This document shows, piece after piece, positions 1 to 9,477 of a DNA stretch of 64,000 bases. A program made the translations under genes and the position numbers. Source of the DNA: Rikenellaceae bacterium (GTDB taxonomy: Bacteria > Bacteroidota > Bacteroidia > Bacteroidales > Rikenellaceae); NCBI GenBank assembly GCA_017936385.1, contig JAGBFQ010000026.1, forward strand, positions 1 through 64,000, in the 5' to 3' direction. Position 1 is the first letter of the stretch. Each line of letters starts with the position of its first letter. The notes under the pieces were generated by a model that worked only from the letters and a program-made list of their open reading frames with translations, did no database searches and had not been told where the DNA came from.

Positions 1-2
1 AT

Positions 3-508
3 CCTTTGTGGACTGTTGTAGAGCATGAGGGTGCATTCTATACATTGATGACGCTCGATGGCTTTGACAACAACATCAACCCGCTGACATCGGATTGCTG
101 GGGTGCTATTGCCGACTATGATTCGGCATATAACGACTACGAGTTGTCGGATCACGAATATGTAGTTTATGAAGGGCGTGTCTTCTATCCGGAGACCGAT
201 GTTAATGCAGATGTCCCAGAACTTGGCAACAACCTTTCACTTCACGATCCACGCAACTACAATCTCAAAAGCATATGGTGCGTATTGCAGTCTATGAACT
301 CACGAAACTCATTGCTCCGAACAATGTGAGTGCAGTGCGTATGCGAGATTATGAGGACTCGATGAAGTGGCTTAACGATGCAGCCAAACTACGACTCAAC
401 CCACAAATTCCACGCAAGGTCGATGAAACAAAGAAGCCAGTCACCGATTGGCAACTGGCTACATTCCAGAACGACTACGACCCTTATCGTAACCCGTGGA
501 TGGTGTAA
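3..508 (+). pseudogene. 3' part of a phage gp36-like (DUF1320-type) gene, frameshifted
   Basis: The reading frame is open from the left window edge and runs to about base 270, where it must shift by one base to continue (ATG at 275) to the stop at 506-508. Adding one A to the AAAA run at 267-270 would join the two halves into one protein ending in NPWMV. The C-terminal half (HMVRIAVYELTKLIAPNNV, then DYEDSMKWLNDAAKL and NPQIPRK) resembles the DUF1320/gp36 family of Mu-like phages, recalled from memory. The rest of the gene lies outside the window. It is either a decayed prophage remnant or an assembly indel. It converges on the efflux operon with only 2 bases between. Confidence 0.5.
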
Positions 509-510
509 CT

Positions 511-3500
511 TTATTTTTTCAATTTCAGGAATACGGGCAGATAAATCACCAGGGCAACGATTGATAGTACCATACCTCCCATAACGCCTACGGCAAAAGC
601 GAACCAGAAGGAGTTTTCGCGGCCGTCAAACAAGAATGGTATTAAACCCAGCACTGTCGACAGGATTGTCAGCAGTGTAGGTATAATCTTGCGGTTGTAG
701 GCTTTTATATATACCTTGGCGTCGCTCTGTCGTGACGAACTGCGGATGGTGTCGAACTCTGTGATGATGTATATACCCGCATTCACCACCAGACCGGCCA
801 GCATAACCATTGCGGCAAACCCACCCTGATTGAAGCTTACGCCAAACATCGAGAAACTCAAAAACAGTCCAATAAAACCAATGGGTATCATCAAAATGAT
901 AATGAATGGCTTGATTAACGACTCGAACAGAATGGCACAGATGCCGAAGATAAGGGCGATAATCAGCAGCAGGAGTTTGATTTGCGTCTTTTGTTCCTGC
1001 ATGCTCCAATACGAACGCGTCACTTCTGCATCGTAGCCCATTGGCAGTATCTGCTCGTTGAGTGTTTTTACGGTACGTTCGCATACGCGCGAAGCTAGCT
1101 CGTAAGGGCCGACAAAGTCGAAACCCACATACAACTCATAGGATTGGTTGGTGCGCACAATATTGTTGCCCGTGCGTCGTTTGTCAATCGAACCCACGTC
1201 GGTCAGACGACTCTTGACAGTGTCAACATCTATCAGGTCGTGACGTATGTGCCATAGATCGTAGCTATCGGCTGCCGACGATACCAATCGCACATTCGAG
1301 GTTTGCTGACCGTCGAAGATTCCACCCACCGACCTATCGTACAACATTCCCGACAGGTAGTTTACATAGTGACCCATATTGAGGCCGCTGTGCGCAACGC
1401 GCTCTTTGTCGTAGGCGAGGAAAAACTCGTTTTGTGAAGGTGCGCAGTTGCGGTCGGCATATATTCCTATATCACTGACGCGACGGTTGAGTTTGAGTGA
1501 ATCTATGGCACGCACAGCGTAGCGATATACATCGTCGTAGTTGTAGCCTTTGATACGAATGACATGCGACTTGTAGTCATTGTAGCCTATCTCGTTGCTG
1601 AATCCTTGCTCGGTAACGCCCCACACGCTCCACGATGCACCACCCATCGAAGCGGCCTTTTGGTCAACTTGTTGGCGAAGTGCATAGGGGAAGCCCGTGT
1701 TTTCGGCCTCCTTGGTGAAGGTTACGGTAATATTGGCGTTATCCACCGAACTGATGCGGGTGCGATATATATCAATACCGTCGAAGCCCGCCAGAAAGTT
1801 CTCCATCTCGCGCACCACGTCGTTGAGTTGTTGCACACTGCACCCCTCGGGCATACGGGCACGAATGTTCAGCGACTTGCTGGGTGTGCGGTCGCCGTAG
1901 TAGTTGAATACATTGATACCTTTCGAGAACAATCGGAACGAGCCGCCCAATGTTGCCTCAAAGTATTTGCGATTTTCGCCATACCACTTACTACCAATGG
2001 TCTTGTTATAGGCACTCATCCAGAATCCTTCCTCTTTACCACTCTTAGGATGAAGTTGGGTAGGTAGCAGATGAATCGGCAAACCAAAGCCTAATATCAG
2101 CACCACTATCAAAATCCATTTGTGGCGTTTACACCACTCGATAATCCGCAGATAGAGTTCCGAGAATTTTGCCACGCGTCTGCGTCCGCCAATGCCGAGC
2201 GTGATAACTCCGCTTGCGTGTAGATTTACCTTGTCGAGCAATGCTGGAACAAAAAGCAGAGCGATAAGCATCGACACCGCCAAGTTGATGATGATAACCC
2301 ACGCAAAATCCTCCAACTCCATACGCTGACGGTCGGGAAGCCAGAAAATGATACACAGTGCGGCTATGGTGGTGAGTAATGCGCCGAGGATTGATGTGAA
2401 CACCTTGCGATTGCGATAGTAACTGTAATGGTCTATCATCACAATCGAGGTATCGATGATGATTCCGAGCGATACGGTGAGTCCTGCCAACGAGTAGAGG
2501 TTTATTTCGACGCCACCCACATAGTAGAATATCACTGCGATAAACAGATTAGCGATGATAGTGAGGGCAATTACTCCCAGATACTTTATGCTACGACTTA
2601 CCACAAGCACAAACAACAACAGAATCACAAGCGACAGCACCGAGCGGAAAACAATGGTGTGAATCTCCGTGGTAATGGTTTCGGATTGGTCGTAGGTGAG
2701 TTCCATTGTGTAGTTGTGCGGAAAGTTTTTGCAACACTCATCTACAACCTTGCGTACATTTTGTGCAACGCGCACTACATTGACTCCCTCCTCAGCCTCG
2801 ATATACATATTGACCGTATTGAGGCCATTGATTCGGTAGTAGCTTTGGGGAGCAACCTCCTCGTAGGTTACGCTGGCAAAGTCGCGCAGATACATAATGC
2901 GTTCGCCAACTCGACCGATAGGCATATCCTCCAATCTTTCGGGTGCAACGCCTCGCACACGCACCATAATGTTCTCGCCATCGTGCTCGAAGTTACCCAC
3001 AATGTTGGATGCGAAAGCGTCCGAGAAGGCCGATGAAATATCGTTGGGCGAAAGTCCTGCGTGGCGCAAGCGGTCGGGGTCAAAACGAATAACCCACTCA
3101 AAAGGAGTAGCTCCCGAGAACTTTACGGCTGACACACCCTCAACCTTCGATATGGGAGTGTTGAGCTTCTCGCGAGCGTAGCGAACAATCAGCTCCGGCG
3201 GCATATTGGCATTGATGGTATAGCTCATAATATCCATCACGTTGCCTCCCGAGGTTGTCATATTAAACCAAGGATAGCCGACACCTTCGGGCAGTCGGTC
3301 GTATATCTGTCGGATTTGTGTTGCAACCTCAAATCGAGCAGTTTCGATGTTGGTTCCCTTTTTGAAGAACATTGCCACGCGTCCGCCTCCTTTTTGCGAT
3401 GTAGATGTTGTGTAGCTCACGCCATCTATGGTTGCCAAAGCACCCTCGATTTTGGAGGTTACCTCACTCTCGACCACACGGGCCGACACGTTAGGATAGG

Positions 3501-3663
3501 TAAAAAACACAGTGAAGGCCGAGCGCTCCTCCGAGGGGTTGTATTGCAGTTTGAGCAACGGCAACATCGCCGCGCCAATAACCATTGCCACAACCATCAG
3601 AAGAATGACCGAAAACGACGGTATTCGTCCAAACCCCTTATGTTTGTCGTGGGGAGTCATCAA
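511..3663 (-). CDS. RND efflux permease (second of pair)
   Basis: Inner-membrane proton-driven RND pump of the AcrB/MdtC superfamily, 1050 aa, the usual length. It has an N-terminal transmembrane helix, a large periplasmic loop, a cluster of helices around residues 340-480 containing the TM4 motif GLTVSLGIIIDTSIVMID with the proton-relay acidic residue, a second periplasmic loop, and a C-terminal helix cluster with GLVVNAGIYIITEFD. Its start codon overlaps the stop of the upstream permease by 4 bases, so translation is probably coupled. It is the last gene of the TolC-adaptor-RND-RND operon. Two adjacent RND genes suggest a heteromeric pump like MdtBC; the substrate cannot be read from sequence. 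Confidence 0.93.
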   Translation of the reverse strand: MMTPHDKHKGFGRIPSFSVILLMVVAMVIGAAMLPLLKLQYNPSEERSAFTVFFTYPNVSARVVESEVTSKIEGALATIDGVSYTTSTSQKGGGRVAMFFKKGTNIETARFEVATQIRQIYDRLPEGVGYPWFNMTTSGGNVMDIMSYTINANMPPELIVRYAREKLNTPISKVEGVSAVKFSGATPFEWVIRFDPDRLRHAGLSPNDISSAFSDAFASNIVGNFEHDGENIMVRVRGVAPERLEDMPIGRVGERIMYLRDFASVTYEEVAPQSYYRINGLNTVNMYIEAEEGVNVVRVAQNVRKVVDECCKNFPHNYTMELTYDQSETITTEIHTIVFRSVLSLVILLLFVLVVSRSIKYLGVIALTIIANLFIAVIFYYVGGVEINLYSLAGLTVSLGIIIDTSIVMIDHYSYYRNRKVFTSILGALLTTIAALCIIFWLPDRQRMELEDFAWVIIINLAVSMLIALLFVPALLDKVNLHASGVITLGIGGRRRVAKFSELYLRIIEWCKRHKWILIVVLILGFGLPIHLLPTQLHPKSGKEEGFWMSAYNKTIGSKWYGENRKYFEATLGGSFRLFSKGINVFNYYGDRTPSKSLNIRARMPEGCSVQQLNDVVREMENFLAGFDGIDIYRTRISSVDNANITVTFTKEAENTGFPYALRQQVDQKAASMGGASWSVWGVTEQGFSNEIGYNDYKSHVIRIKGYNYDDVYRYAVRAIDSLKLNRRVSDIGIYADRNCAPSQNEFFLAYDKERVAHSGLNMGHYVNYLSGMLYDRSVGGIFDGQQTSNVRLVSSAADSYDLWHIRHDLIDVDTVKSRLTDVGSIDKRRTGNNIVRTNQSYELYVGFDFVGPYELASRVCERTVKTLNEQILPMGYDAEVTRSYWSMQEQKTQIKLLLLIIALIFGICAILFESLIKPFIIILMIPIGFIGLFLSFSMFGVSFNQGGFAAMVMLAGLVVNAGIYIITEFDTIRSSSRQSDAKVYIKAYNRKIIPTLLTILSTVLGLIPFLFDGRENSFWFAFAVGVMGGMVLSIVALVIYLPVFLKLKK

Positions 3664-6600
3664 GCCTTGTGTTTATAGATTTCGTAATAGAGAATAGGCA
3701 CAAAGAATACACTCACCAATGTACCCACAATCATTCCACCTATGAGTGCCATCGACAGCGGGTATTGCAAGTCGGAACCCATATCGCCTCTGATAAGGAA
3801 CGGAGCAATGGCAAGGATGGTTGTCAGCGAGGTCATAACGATGGGTTTAAGGCGTCGCCCGCCCGCCTCAACCACAGCTCTCAAAACACTGCGTCCCTCG
3901 TTCTTGCGAAGGTGGTTAATGGTGTCTACCTTCAAAATTGAGTCGTTGATAACGATACCACACATTGCGACAATACCGATTAGCGACATAAGGTTGATGC
4001 TGACACCGAATATCCACAACACGAGCAATGCACCCGCAATGTCAATCACAAGTTCCGACAGGATTATGAGCGGTTGTACCAACGATTCGAACTGCGAGGC
4101 CAAAATAAAATACAGCAGCAGTATGGCAATAACCAACACAACCATCAGCTCTCGTGTCAGAGCCCTCGACGAGAAGTATGAGCCACTGAACTCCACCTCA
4201 AAACCCTGTGTGTCGGCTACAACCTCGCGAATTGCTTTCATCACCTTGGGTACATCCTTCTCTTGCACCTCCAATCCCAAGTGGTAATACTCACCTTCGG
4301 TACCCATTACAATACTTTTCAGGTCGCGATTGCGGGTTTGAATCACAAGGTCGGAGAGTGGTATGTCTACTCCATTTTTTGTAAGGTATCCGTTGGCGAT
4401 AATGTCGCTTACCTGCTCGTGGCGTTCGCCCATAACAACGGGCAGCGAGAACGCGCCCTTCGACAGGGTCATCACACGATTACCAGCCAACAGTTGTTGC
4501 AACTTGGATGTAATATCACCGTACGATACGCCATACAACGCCATCATTTCGGGTCGCGTCACATACTCAATGTGTTCCTGCCACTCGATGGGCGAAATCT
4601 CGATTTCGGGCAGTGTGCAACTAATCTCGGAGGTAATCATATCCAGCGACGAGGGGTCGGGTGTTGTGCCCGAAGTCGAACGCAGGCGAGCCACCAACTG
4701 CTCCTCGCGACCAGCAAACAGCATATCCAACACATTGCCCGATGCGTGAATTTCAAACACTGCATCGGGATAGTTGTTATGCATAAACTTGTTTATACGT
4801 TCTTTCACTTGGGTGAGTTGCTTGGGTGATGCGGTTTTGACATACACCACAGCTTCGGTGAGTGCCGTTTCGGCGGTGTGCGAGAGTACAAACTGTTGCA
4901 CACCGACCATCGAGGTAGCCTGAATAGCATCATCGCCCATATTCTCGACTAACTCCGCGCAGCGACGCGTGTTCTCATCAAGGGTGATGCGTTTGTTCCA
5001 CGACACATTTATCAGTGCGTCGGTGTGCGACATCGGGGGCAGAATCTCTTTGGGCAGATTCACAAATGCCACAACACCCAATACGGTGCAGAGTACAAAT
5101 GCGCCCCACATAATGCTCTTGCGACGGAACAACCATTTTAGCGTGGCCTCATACGCCACATACATCCTATTGATGGGGAGTCTTTCGAGCCAACGATTGG
5201 GCTCAAAGCGCTCTTTGCGACGATAGGCCATATAGTAGAACACCGGAATCAGCACTGCGCTCACAGCCAGCGATGCCAACAGCGTAATTGTGACGGCCAT
5301 TGATTGGTCATAGAACATTGCACCAGTGACACCACTCACAAAAATCAGAGGGATAAATACCGAACATGTGGTCAAAACCGAACTTAGCATCGGTGCAAAC
5401 ACCTCGCGCGAAGCCTCAACTGCCGCATCCTCCAACGACATTCCACTTTGCCAGCGATAGGTGATGTTGTCAACCACGATAATTGAGTTGTCAACCATCA
5501 TACCCACGCCTAACACAAGTCCCGCAAGCGAGATGATGTTGATTGATATTCCAAACAGATGCAGCAGCAACATCGTAATGATTAGAGTGATGGGGATGGT
5601 TGCCACCACTATGGCGGGCGAGCGGAAATCCTGCATAAAGAAGAATATCACCACGCAAGCCAACAGCATACCTACCAGCAAGTTGTTAATCAGATTCTGA
5701 ATCGAGTAGTCCAATAGTTCGGTTTGGTCGCGAGTTACGGTAAACTCAATGTCGGGGTAATCTCGGCTGAACGAGCGCATCAGTGAGTTCATACTGCGTT
5801 TAAGGTCAGCCATCTTCGACTCCGAGCGCTTGATTACCGCCAAAGTGATAGCCTCCTTACCATCCGAAATGACTTTGCCTGAGCGTTCGGCCGAGTGCTC
5901 GATTACCTGCGCCAGCTCTCGAAGTTGATAGATACGTCCGCCTATCTTGATATACAGATTCTCAATCTCCCTGCGGTCGACAACATTCGACTCGAAACGC
6001 ACATTAAACTGATACTCTCCGTCGCGGATAGTCAGGTTACCGAGCGTAACATTAGCTCCGCGCAGTGCATTTTCAATAACCGAAGTTCCTACGCCGAGCG
6101 CCTCCAACTTTGTCATATCGGGGATGACCAAAATCTCGGGCGTGGTATATCCACTCACATCGACCATCGCTACATCAGCGAGTTGTTCGATGCGTTTAAC
6201 AATAACCTGCGTTGCAAAGTTACTCAACTCCACAAATTTGGGAGATACGCTCTGTTGGGCCGTTGGGATAAATTTGTCGTCGTCGCGAACGGTGAGATTT
6301 ACATAAAATGCAGGGATATCCGTTGCGCTGGCCTTCATTACCTTGGGGCGGTCAATCTCCTTGGGTAGTGAGTTCATCGCGCGGTCAATCTTCTCGTTTA
6401 CCTCGACAAACAGATAATCGACATCACGGTCGAAGTCAAAGCGCATAGTGATAACACCGCTACCATCTTTGGTTTCGGAGTGAATATCTTGGAGTCCCGA
6501 CACCTGCACAAGTTGTGAGTTGAGAGGCTCGACTACACTTTTGTTGAGTTCGCGTGCCGACATCTCGGCTGACGACACCTGTACCGTAATCTCAGGCACA

Positions 6601-6716
6601 TCAATGGCGGGCATCAACGACACTGGCAAAAGTTTGAGTGCCGAAAAACCCAATACGCATAGTGCAATAAGCACCATACTCACAGCTACGGGACGATGAA
6701 GCAGACCGCGAAACAT
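3660..6716 (-). CDS. RND efflux permease (first of pair)
   Basis: RND-family inner-membrane permease, 1018 aa. The start MFRGLLHRPVAVSMVLIAL gives the usual first transmembrane helix. TM4 carries GLVLGVGMMVDNSIIVVDN with the conserved acidic pair used for proton translocation, and the C-terminal half repeats the fold with GIVAMCGIVINDSILKVD. It lies 3 bases after the adaptor gene and overlaps the next permease by 4 bases, so the operon is tightly packed. It probably works with the adaptor, TolC and the second permease as one tripartite exporter. No intact TetR- or AraC-type regulator is next to the operon in the window. Confidence 0.94.
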   Translation of the reverse strand: MFRGLLHRPVAVSMVLIALCVLGFSALKLLPVSLMPAIDVPEITVQVSSAEMSARELNKSVVEPLNSQLVQVSGLQDIHSETKDGSGVITMRFDFDRDVDYLFVEVNEKIDRAMNSLPKEIDRPKVMKASATDIPAFYVNLTVRDDDKFIPTAQQSVSPKFVELSNFATQVIVKRIEQLADVAMVDVSGYTTPEILVIPDMTKLEALGVGTSVIENALRGANVTLGNLTIRDGEYQFNVRFESNVVDRREIENLYIKIGGRIYQLRELAQVIEHSAERSGKVISDGKEAITLAVIKRSESKMADLKRSMNSLMRSFSRDYPDIEFTVTRDQTELLDYSIQNLINNLLVGMLLACVVIFFFMQDFRSPAIVVATIPITLIITMLLLHLFGISINIISLAGLVLGVGMMVDNSIIVVDNITYRWQSGMSLEDAAVEASREVFAPMLSSVLTTCSVFIPLIFVSGVTGAMFYDQSMAVTITLLASLAVSAVLIPVFYYMAYRRKERFEPNRWLERLPINRMYVAYEATLKWLFRRKSIMWGAFVLCTVLGVVAFVNLPKEILPPMSHTDALINVSWNKRITLDENTRRCAELVENMGDDAIQATSMVGVQQFVLSHTAETALTEAVVYVKTASPKQLTQVKERINKFMHNNYPDAVFEIHASGNVLDMLFAGREEQLVARLRSTSGTTPDPSSLDMITSEISCTLPEIEISPIEWQEHIEYVTRPEMMALYGVSYGDITSKLQQLLAGNRVMTLSKGAFSLPVVMGERHEQVSDIIANGYLTKNGVDIPLSDLVIQTRNRDLKSIVMGTEGEYYHLGLEVQEKDVPKVMKAIREVVADTQGFEVEFSGSYFSSRALTRELMVVLVIAILLLYFILASQFESLVQPLIILSELVIDIAGALLVLWIFGVSINLMSLIGIVAMCGIVINDSILKVDTINHLRKNEGRSVLRAVVEAGGRRLKPIVMTSLTTILAIAPFLIRGDMGSDLQYPLSMALIGGMIVGTLVSVFFVPILYYEIYKHKA

Positions 6717-6719
6717 AAG

Positions 6720-7799
6720 CTATTGAATGTTGGTGATTTCAACCTCGGTGTCACCACCCAAATTGAGGTTGCCCGAGATGATTACAGTGTCGCCCACATT
6801 AAGTTCTGCTCCTCGCTCGGTGTTGGCGCGTACCACATATTGGTGGCTGTTGGCCATATCAATACGAACATAGGTCCATACACTACGTCCTTTGGAATAG
6901 CGGAAGAGTACCTCCAAGTTGTCGCGAATAACTACGGCACTGCGTGGAACAACCATCTGGTTCTCAACTTCGCGTTGCATTGTCACCTTAACATTCATTC
7001 CGTCTATCAGTTCCGCAGCATTGGGAATCTCGGCTGTGATTTCAATTTGTCCGTTGGCCGCTACGGTTGGGTTGATAGCCTTGATGCGACCATCGACCTT
7101 TACGTCGGGAGAGTTGAAAGGCGAAACAGAAACTTTTTGTCCGACGCTCACGAATGCAAGCTCGGTTTCGAGAATCGTGAATTTTACATTGAAAGCGCCA
7201 TCGTCGAGCAGTGTACAGAAATCGCCCGATGCGCGTTCGTGAGTGCTCTGTTTGATGTTGGCAATCTTGCCCGCAAAAGGAGCTTTGATAACACAACCAT
7301 CATAATTGCGCTGTGCATTTGCCAATGCCTGACGAGCATCCAAATATCCCGAACGAATGTATGCAATATCCATAGTTTCGCGAGGAATCTTGGTGGTGTC
7401 AACTCCCGCGTAATCAAATCCTGCGAGTTTATCAGCCAACTCCATTTCTGCTTTACGCATAGACAGACGAGCGCTGGCAAGTGTTGCCTCGGCCTCTCTG
7501 CGATCCAACGAAGCAATAACTGCTCCCGCTGCAACCTTCGCTCCGGGAAGAACGTTCACAGCAGCAATCTCGCCCGATGAGCGGAACGACAATAGTGCTT
7601 TGCGACGAGCCTCCAAACGACCGTTGCTTATAAGCTCCTTGTTGAAAGGACGCAAGTTGAGTACAGTTGCATCAACCTTGTTGGGTTGGATGCGTTGCTC
7701 TTCACGAGCCAAATTACTATTTTCTTTATCTTTGTTGTTGGTTCCGTCGCAAGCCGCAATAGTTACAGTCGCGAGGAGTAGTACAAATGCTCTTTTCAT
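6720..7799 (-). CDS. RND periplasmic adaptor lipoprotein (HlyD family)
   Basis: Membrane fusion protein linking the RND pump to TolC, 359 aa. A type II signal peptide ends at TIAAC (Cys17), so it is lipid-anchored. The barrel-sandwich/lipoyl half-motifs are visible (SSGEIAAVNVLPGAKVAAG, then VIKAPFAGKIANI), flanking a helical hairpin of about 80 residues. Membrane-proximal beta-barrel sequence fills the C-terminal third. It sits 6 bases after tolC and 3 bases before the first permease. The order tolC-adaptor-RND-RND is common in Bacteroidota multidrug or metal efflux operons. Confidence 0.93.
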   Translation of the reverse strand: MKRAFVLLLATVTIAACDGTNNKDKENSNLAREEQRIQPNKVDATVLNLRPFNKELISNGRLEARRKALLSFRSSGEIAAVNVLPGAKVAAGAVIASLDRREAEATLASARLSMRKAEMELADKLAGFDYAGVDTTKIPRETMDIAYIRSGYLDARQALANAQRNYDGCVIKAPFAGKIANIKQSTHERASGDFCTLLDDGAFNVKFTILETELAFVSVGQKVSVSPFNSPDVKVDGRIKAINPTVAANGQIEITAEIPNAAELIDGMNVKVTMQREVENQMVVPRSAVVIRDNLEVLFRYSKGRSVWTYVRIDMANSHQYVVRANTERGAELNVGDTVIISGNLNLGGDTEVEITNIQ

Positions 7800-7805
7800 A
7801 GGCTA

Positions 7806-9287
7806 TTATTCAACCAATTTATCGAACTCGGCCGATATGTCGGTTCTTGTTATGTAGTCAAACAGGGTGTGTCGGCGAATTGTATAATAATAGTTCCAAA
7901 AGTTATTCAAGTTGGCGATGTAGCTTTGCATTGCTGCATCGTTGGCCGCTTGCGCGGCATTCATATCGGTGATACTGATAGTTCCGCGCGAGAAGTTCTC
8001 AACTGACATTCGGTAGCTCTCCTCGGCAAGCTCGGCCGCACGGCGCGAGATGTCGCATTGCAGACGCTGATTGTTGAATTTCATAACCAGCAGGGTTATC
8101 TCTTGTTGGTAATCCACCATCTCTTGCTCTTGGCGGTTACGAGTAGTCTCGGCCTGTGCCTCGGCCATCTTGACTCGACCTTTGCCCAAACCCCAATCCA
8201 AAATGGGAACAGACAGCGATACGCCGACAATCTCCTGGTCGCGCAGGTTGCGATATGTTGCTACGAATTGGTCGTGGGTGTTGGAGAGACCGAAATTTGC
8301 ATTGATTTGGGCTGAGATGCCTCGGTTGGCTTTGGCTTGTGCGATTGCGCGGTCGGCTTCAAGCATAGCTATCTCTTGCGAAATAGCAAACGACGAATTG
8401 GCAAGAGCCGTAGCAACTACTTCGGTGTGGTCGAGTGTAAGGTCGGGTAACGAGTAATCCACTACAGGGTCCAGCGCGGTGCCCTCGGTATAGCCGATGT
8501 ACGAGCACAAGCGGTTGCACGCGCTTGTAAGAGCAACTTGCTTACCTGCTATGTCGAGCGAGTCGTTGAGCATTCTCAGTTCTGTTTGCAATAGTGCATC
8601 CTTGGTGATGGCGCCCAAGCGATAGCGCTCGCACGCTATGCGATACAAAATTTTGCTATTGTCGAAGTTCTTGATAGCCATATCGTAGTTCATACGACTG
8701 CTGACATAACTCCAAAAGTAGGAGGCGGCATTGATAGTCACACTCTCCATACTTTCGAGATACTCGCGTTTGGCTGCCTCGAAGTTTTTGGGCTCAATTT
8801 TCTTGCTCCATTTAAAACGGTTGAAACTCCACAATGGTTGAATGTACGACAGCGATATGGGTTGGGCGTAGAAGGTGCCCGAATGTGTAGGGGTGAATTG
8901 GTCCAAGCGGTTGAGACTCGAATAGAGTTTGATTGTACCACCCGTAGCCGTGATATTTTGTGACAGCGACAATGATGCGGTGTTGTTCATCGCATAGTTC
9001 TCGCGGTAGGCATAGTTGCCCGTTTCGGAGTTCTGCAGCGCCACCAGCGAACGGTTGAAGTTGGCAAGGTCGGCTCCAAACGAGAGCGAAGGAAGACGCT
9101 CGGCGCGGTAGGCCCTATACGACCAATAGGCCGAAGCAAAGACATTGCGATTGACCATACTCGCGATGGATTGTTGTTGCGCCAGCATAATGGCACGCTG
9201 CATAGTGATGGTCTTGGTTTGCGCCACAACGTTTGCAATGCCCGCCATCCAAGCCATCGCCAGAACTATAATCCATCGAATTTGCAT
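7806..9287 (-). CDS. TolC-family outer-membrane efflux protein
   Basis: Outer-membrane channel of the exporter, 493 aa. The Sec signal peptide (MQIRWIIVLAMAWMAGIAN then VVAQ) is cleaved before the TKTITMQRAI segment that begins the first TolC repeat. Two OEP repeats follow, with long helices around 160-230 and 380-450. It is the first gene of the efflux operon. The first 45 or so codons recur as four degraded copies at 10907, 14188, 18872 and 23755, so this gene's 5' end was part of the unit that duplicated to build the propeller array. No good TAnnTTTG promoter was seen directly upstream. Three perfect 14-bp repeats lie about 50-90 bases before the start. Confidence 0.94.
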   Translation of the reverse strand: MQIRWIIVLAMAWMAGIANVVAQTKTITMQRAIMLAQQQSIASMVNRNVFASAYWSYRAYRAERLPSLSFGADLANFNRSLVALQNSETGNYAYRENYAMNNTASLSLSQNITATGGTIKLYSSLNRLDQFTPTHSGTFYAQPISLSYIQPLWSFNRFKWSKKIEPKNFEAAKREYLESMESVTINAASYFWSYVSSRMNYDMAIKNFDNSKILYRIACERYRLGAITKDALLQTELRMLNDSLDIAGKQVALTSACNRLCSYIGYTEGTALDPVVDYSLPDLTLDHTEVVATALANSSFAISQEIAMLEADRAIAQAKANRGISAQINANFGLSNTHDQFVATYRNLRDQEIVGVSLSVPILDWGLGKGRVKMAEAQAETTRNRQEQEMVDYQQEITLLVMKFNNQRLQCDISRRAAELAEESYRMSVENFSRGTISITDMNAAQAANDAAMQSYIANLNNFWNYYYTIRRHTLFDYITRTDISAEFDKLVE

Positions 9288-9334
9288 AATTGGGTAACGT
9301 ATTAGAATAATCTTATTTATTAATAGTGTTTATA

Positions 9335-9376
9335 TATGCTTGTGTTTCTATGCTTGTGTTTCTATGCTTGTGTTTC
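9335..9376. repeat. Three perfect tandem copies of a 14-bp unit
   Basis: TATGCTTGTGTTTC occurs three times without a mismatch at 9335-9348, 9349-9362 and 9363-9376, in the tolC 5' region. It may be a small VNTR or a set of helically unphased binding sites. It is too short for a CRISPR array. Confidence 0.9.
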
Positions 9377-9386
9377 CTTCGAACTG

Positions 9387-9476
9387 TTATAAGGTTTTGT
9401 TGGCAGAAGAGCTACAGCCAACAAATGTTAATAAGCAAATTCCCCAAACAATTACATTCCAACCTTTATCAGACAT
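9387..9476 (-). CDS. 29-aa lipoprotein mini-ORF, probably a truncated lipoprotein gene
   Basis: Starts 1 base after the stop of BP1. It encodes a complete type II signal sequence with lipobox FVGC (Cys21), then seven or eight residues (SSSANKTL) and a stop. This looks like the N-terminus of a lipoprotein, perhaps another propeller, whose body was deleted when the array was joined to tolC. A functional micro-lipoprotein is possible. A perfect 9-bp hairpin (9396-9404 with 9417-9425) lies inside it and could also act as the 3' end of the BP1 transcript. Confidence 0.5.
   Translation of the reverse strand: MSDKGWNVIVWGICLLTFVGCSSSANKTL
9396..9425 (-). terminator. Possible hairpin downstream of BP1
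   Basis: TTTGTTGGC (9396-9404) pairs perfectly with GCCAACAAA (9417-9425) around a 12-nt loop. There is no long T-run on the minus strand, so termination is only possible. Confidence 0.35.
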
Positions 9477-9477
9477 A

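Noticed and set aside
9335-9376. Three 14-bp repeats as a CRISPR array
   Set aside because: Units are contiguous with no spacers, and no cas genes are present.
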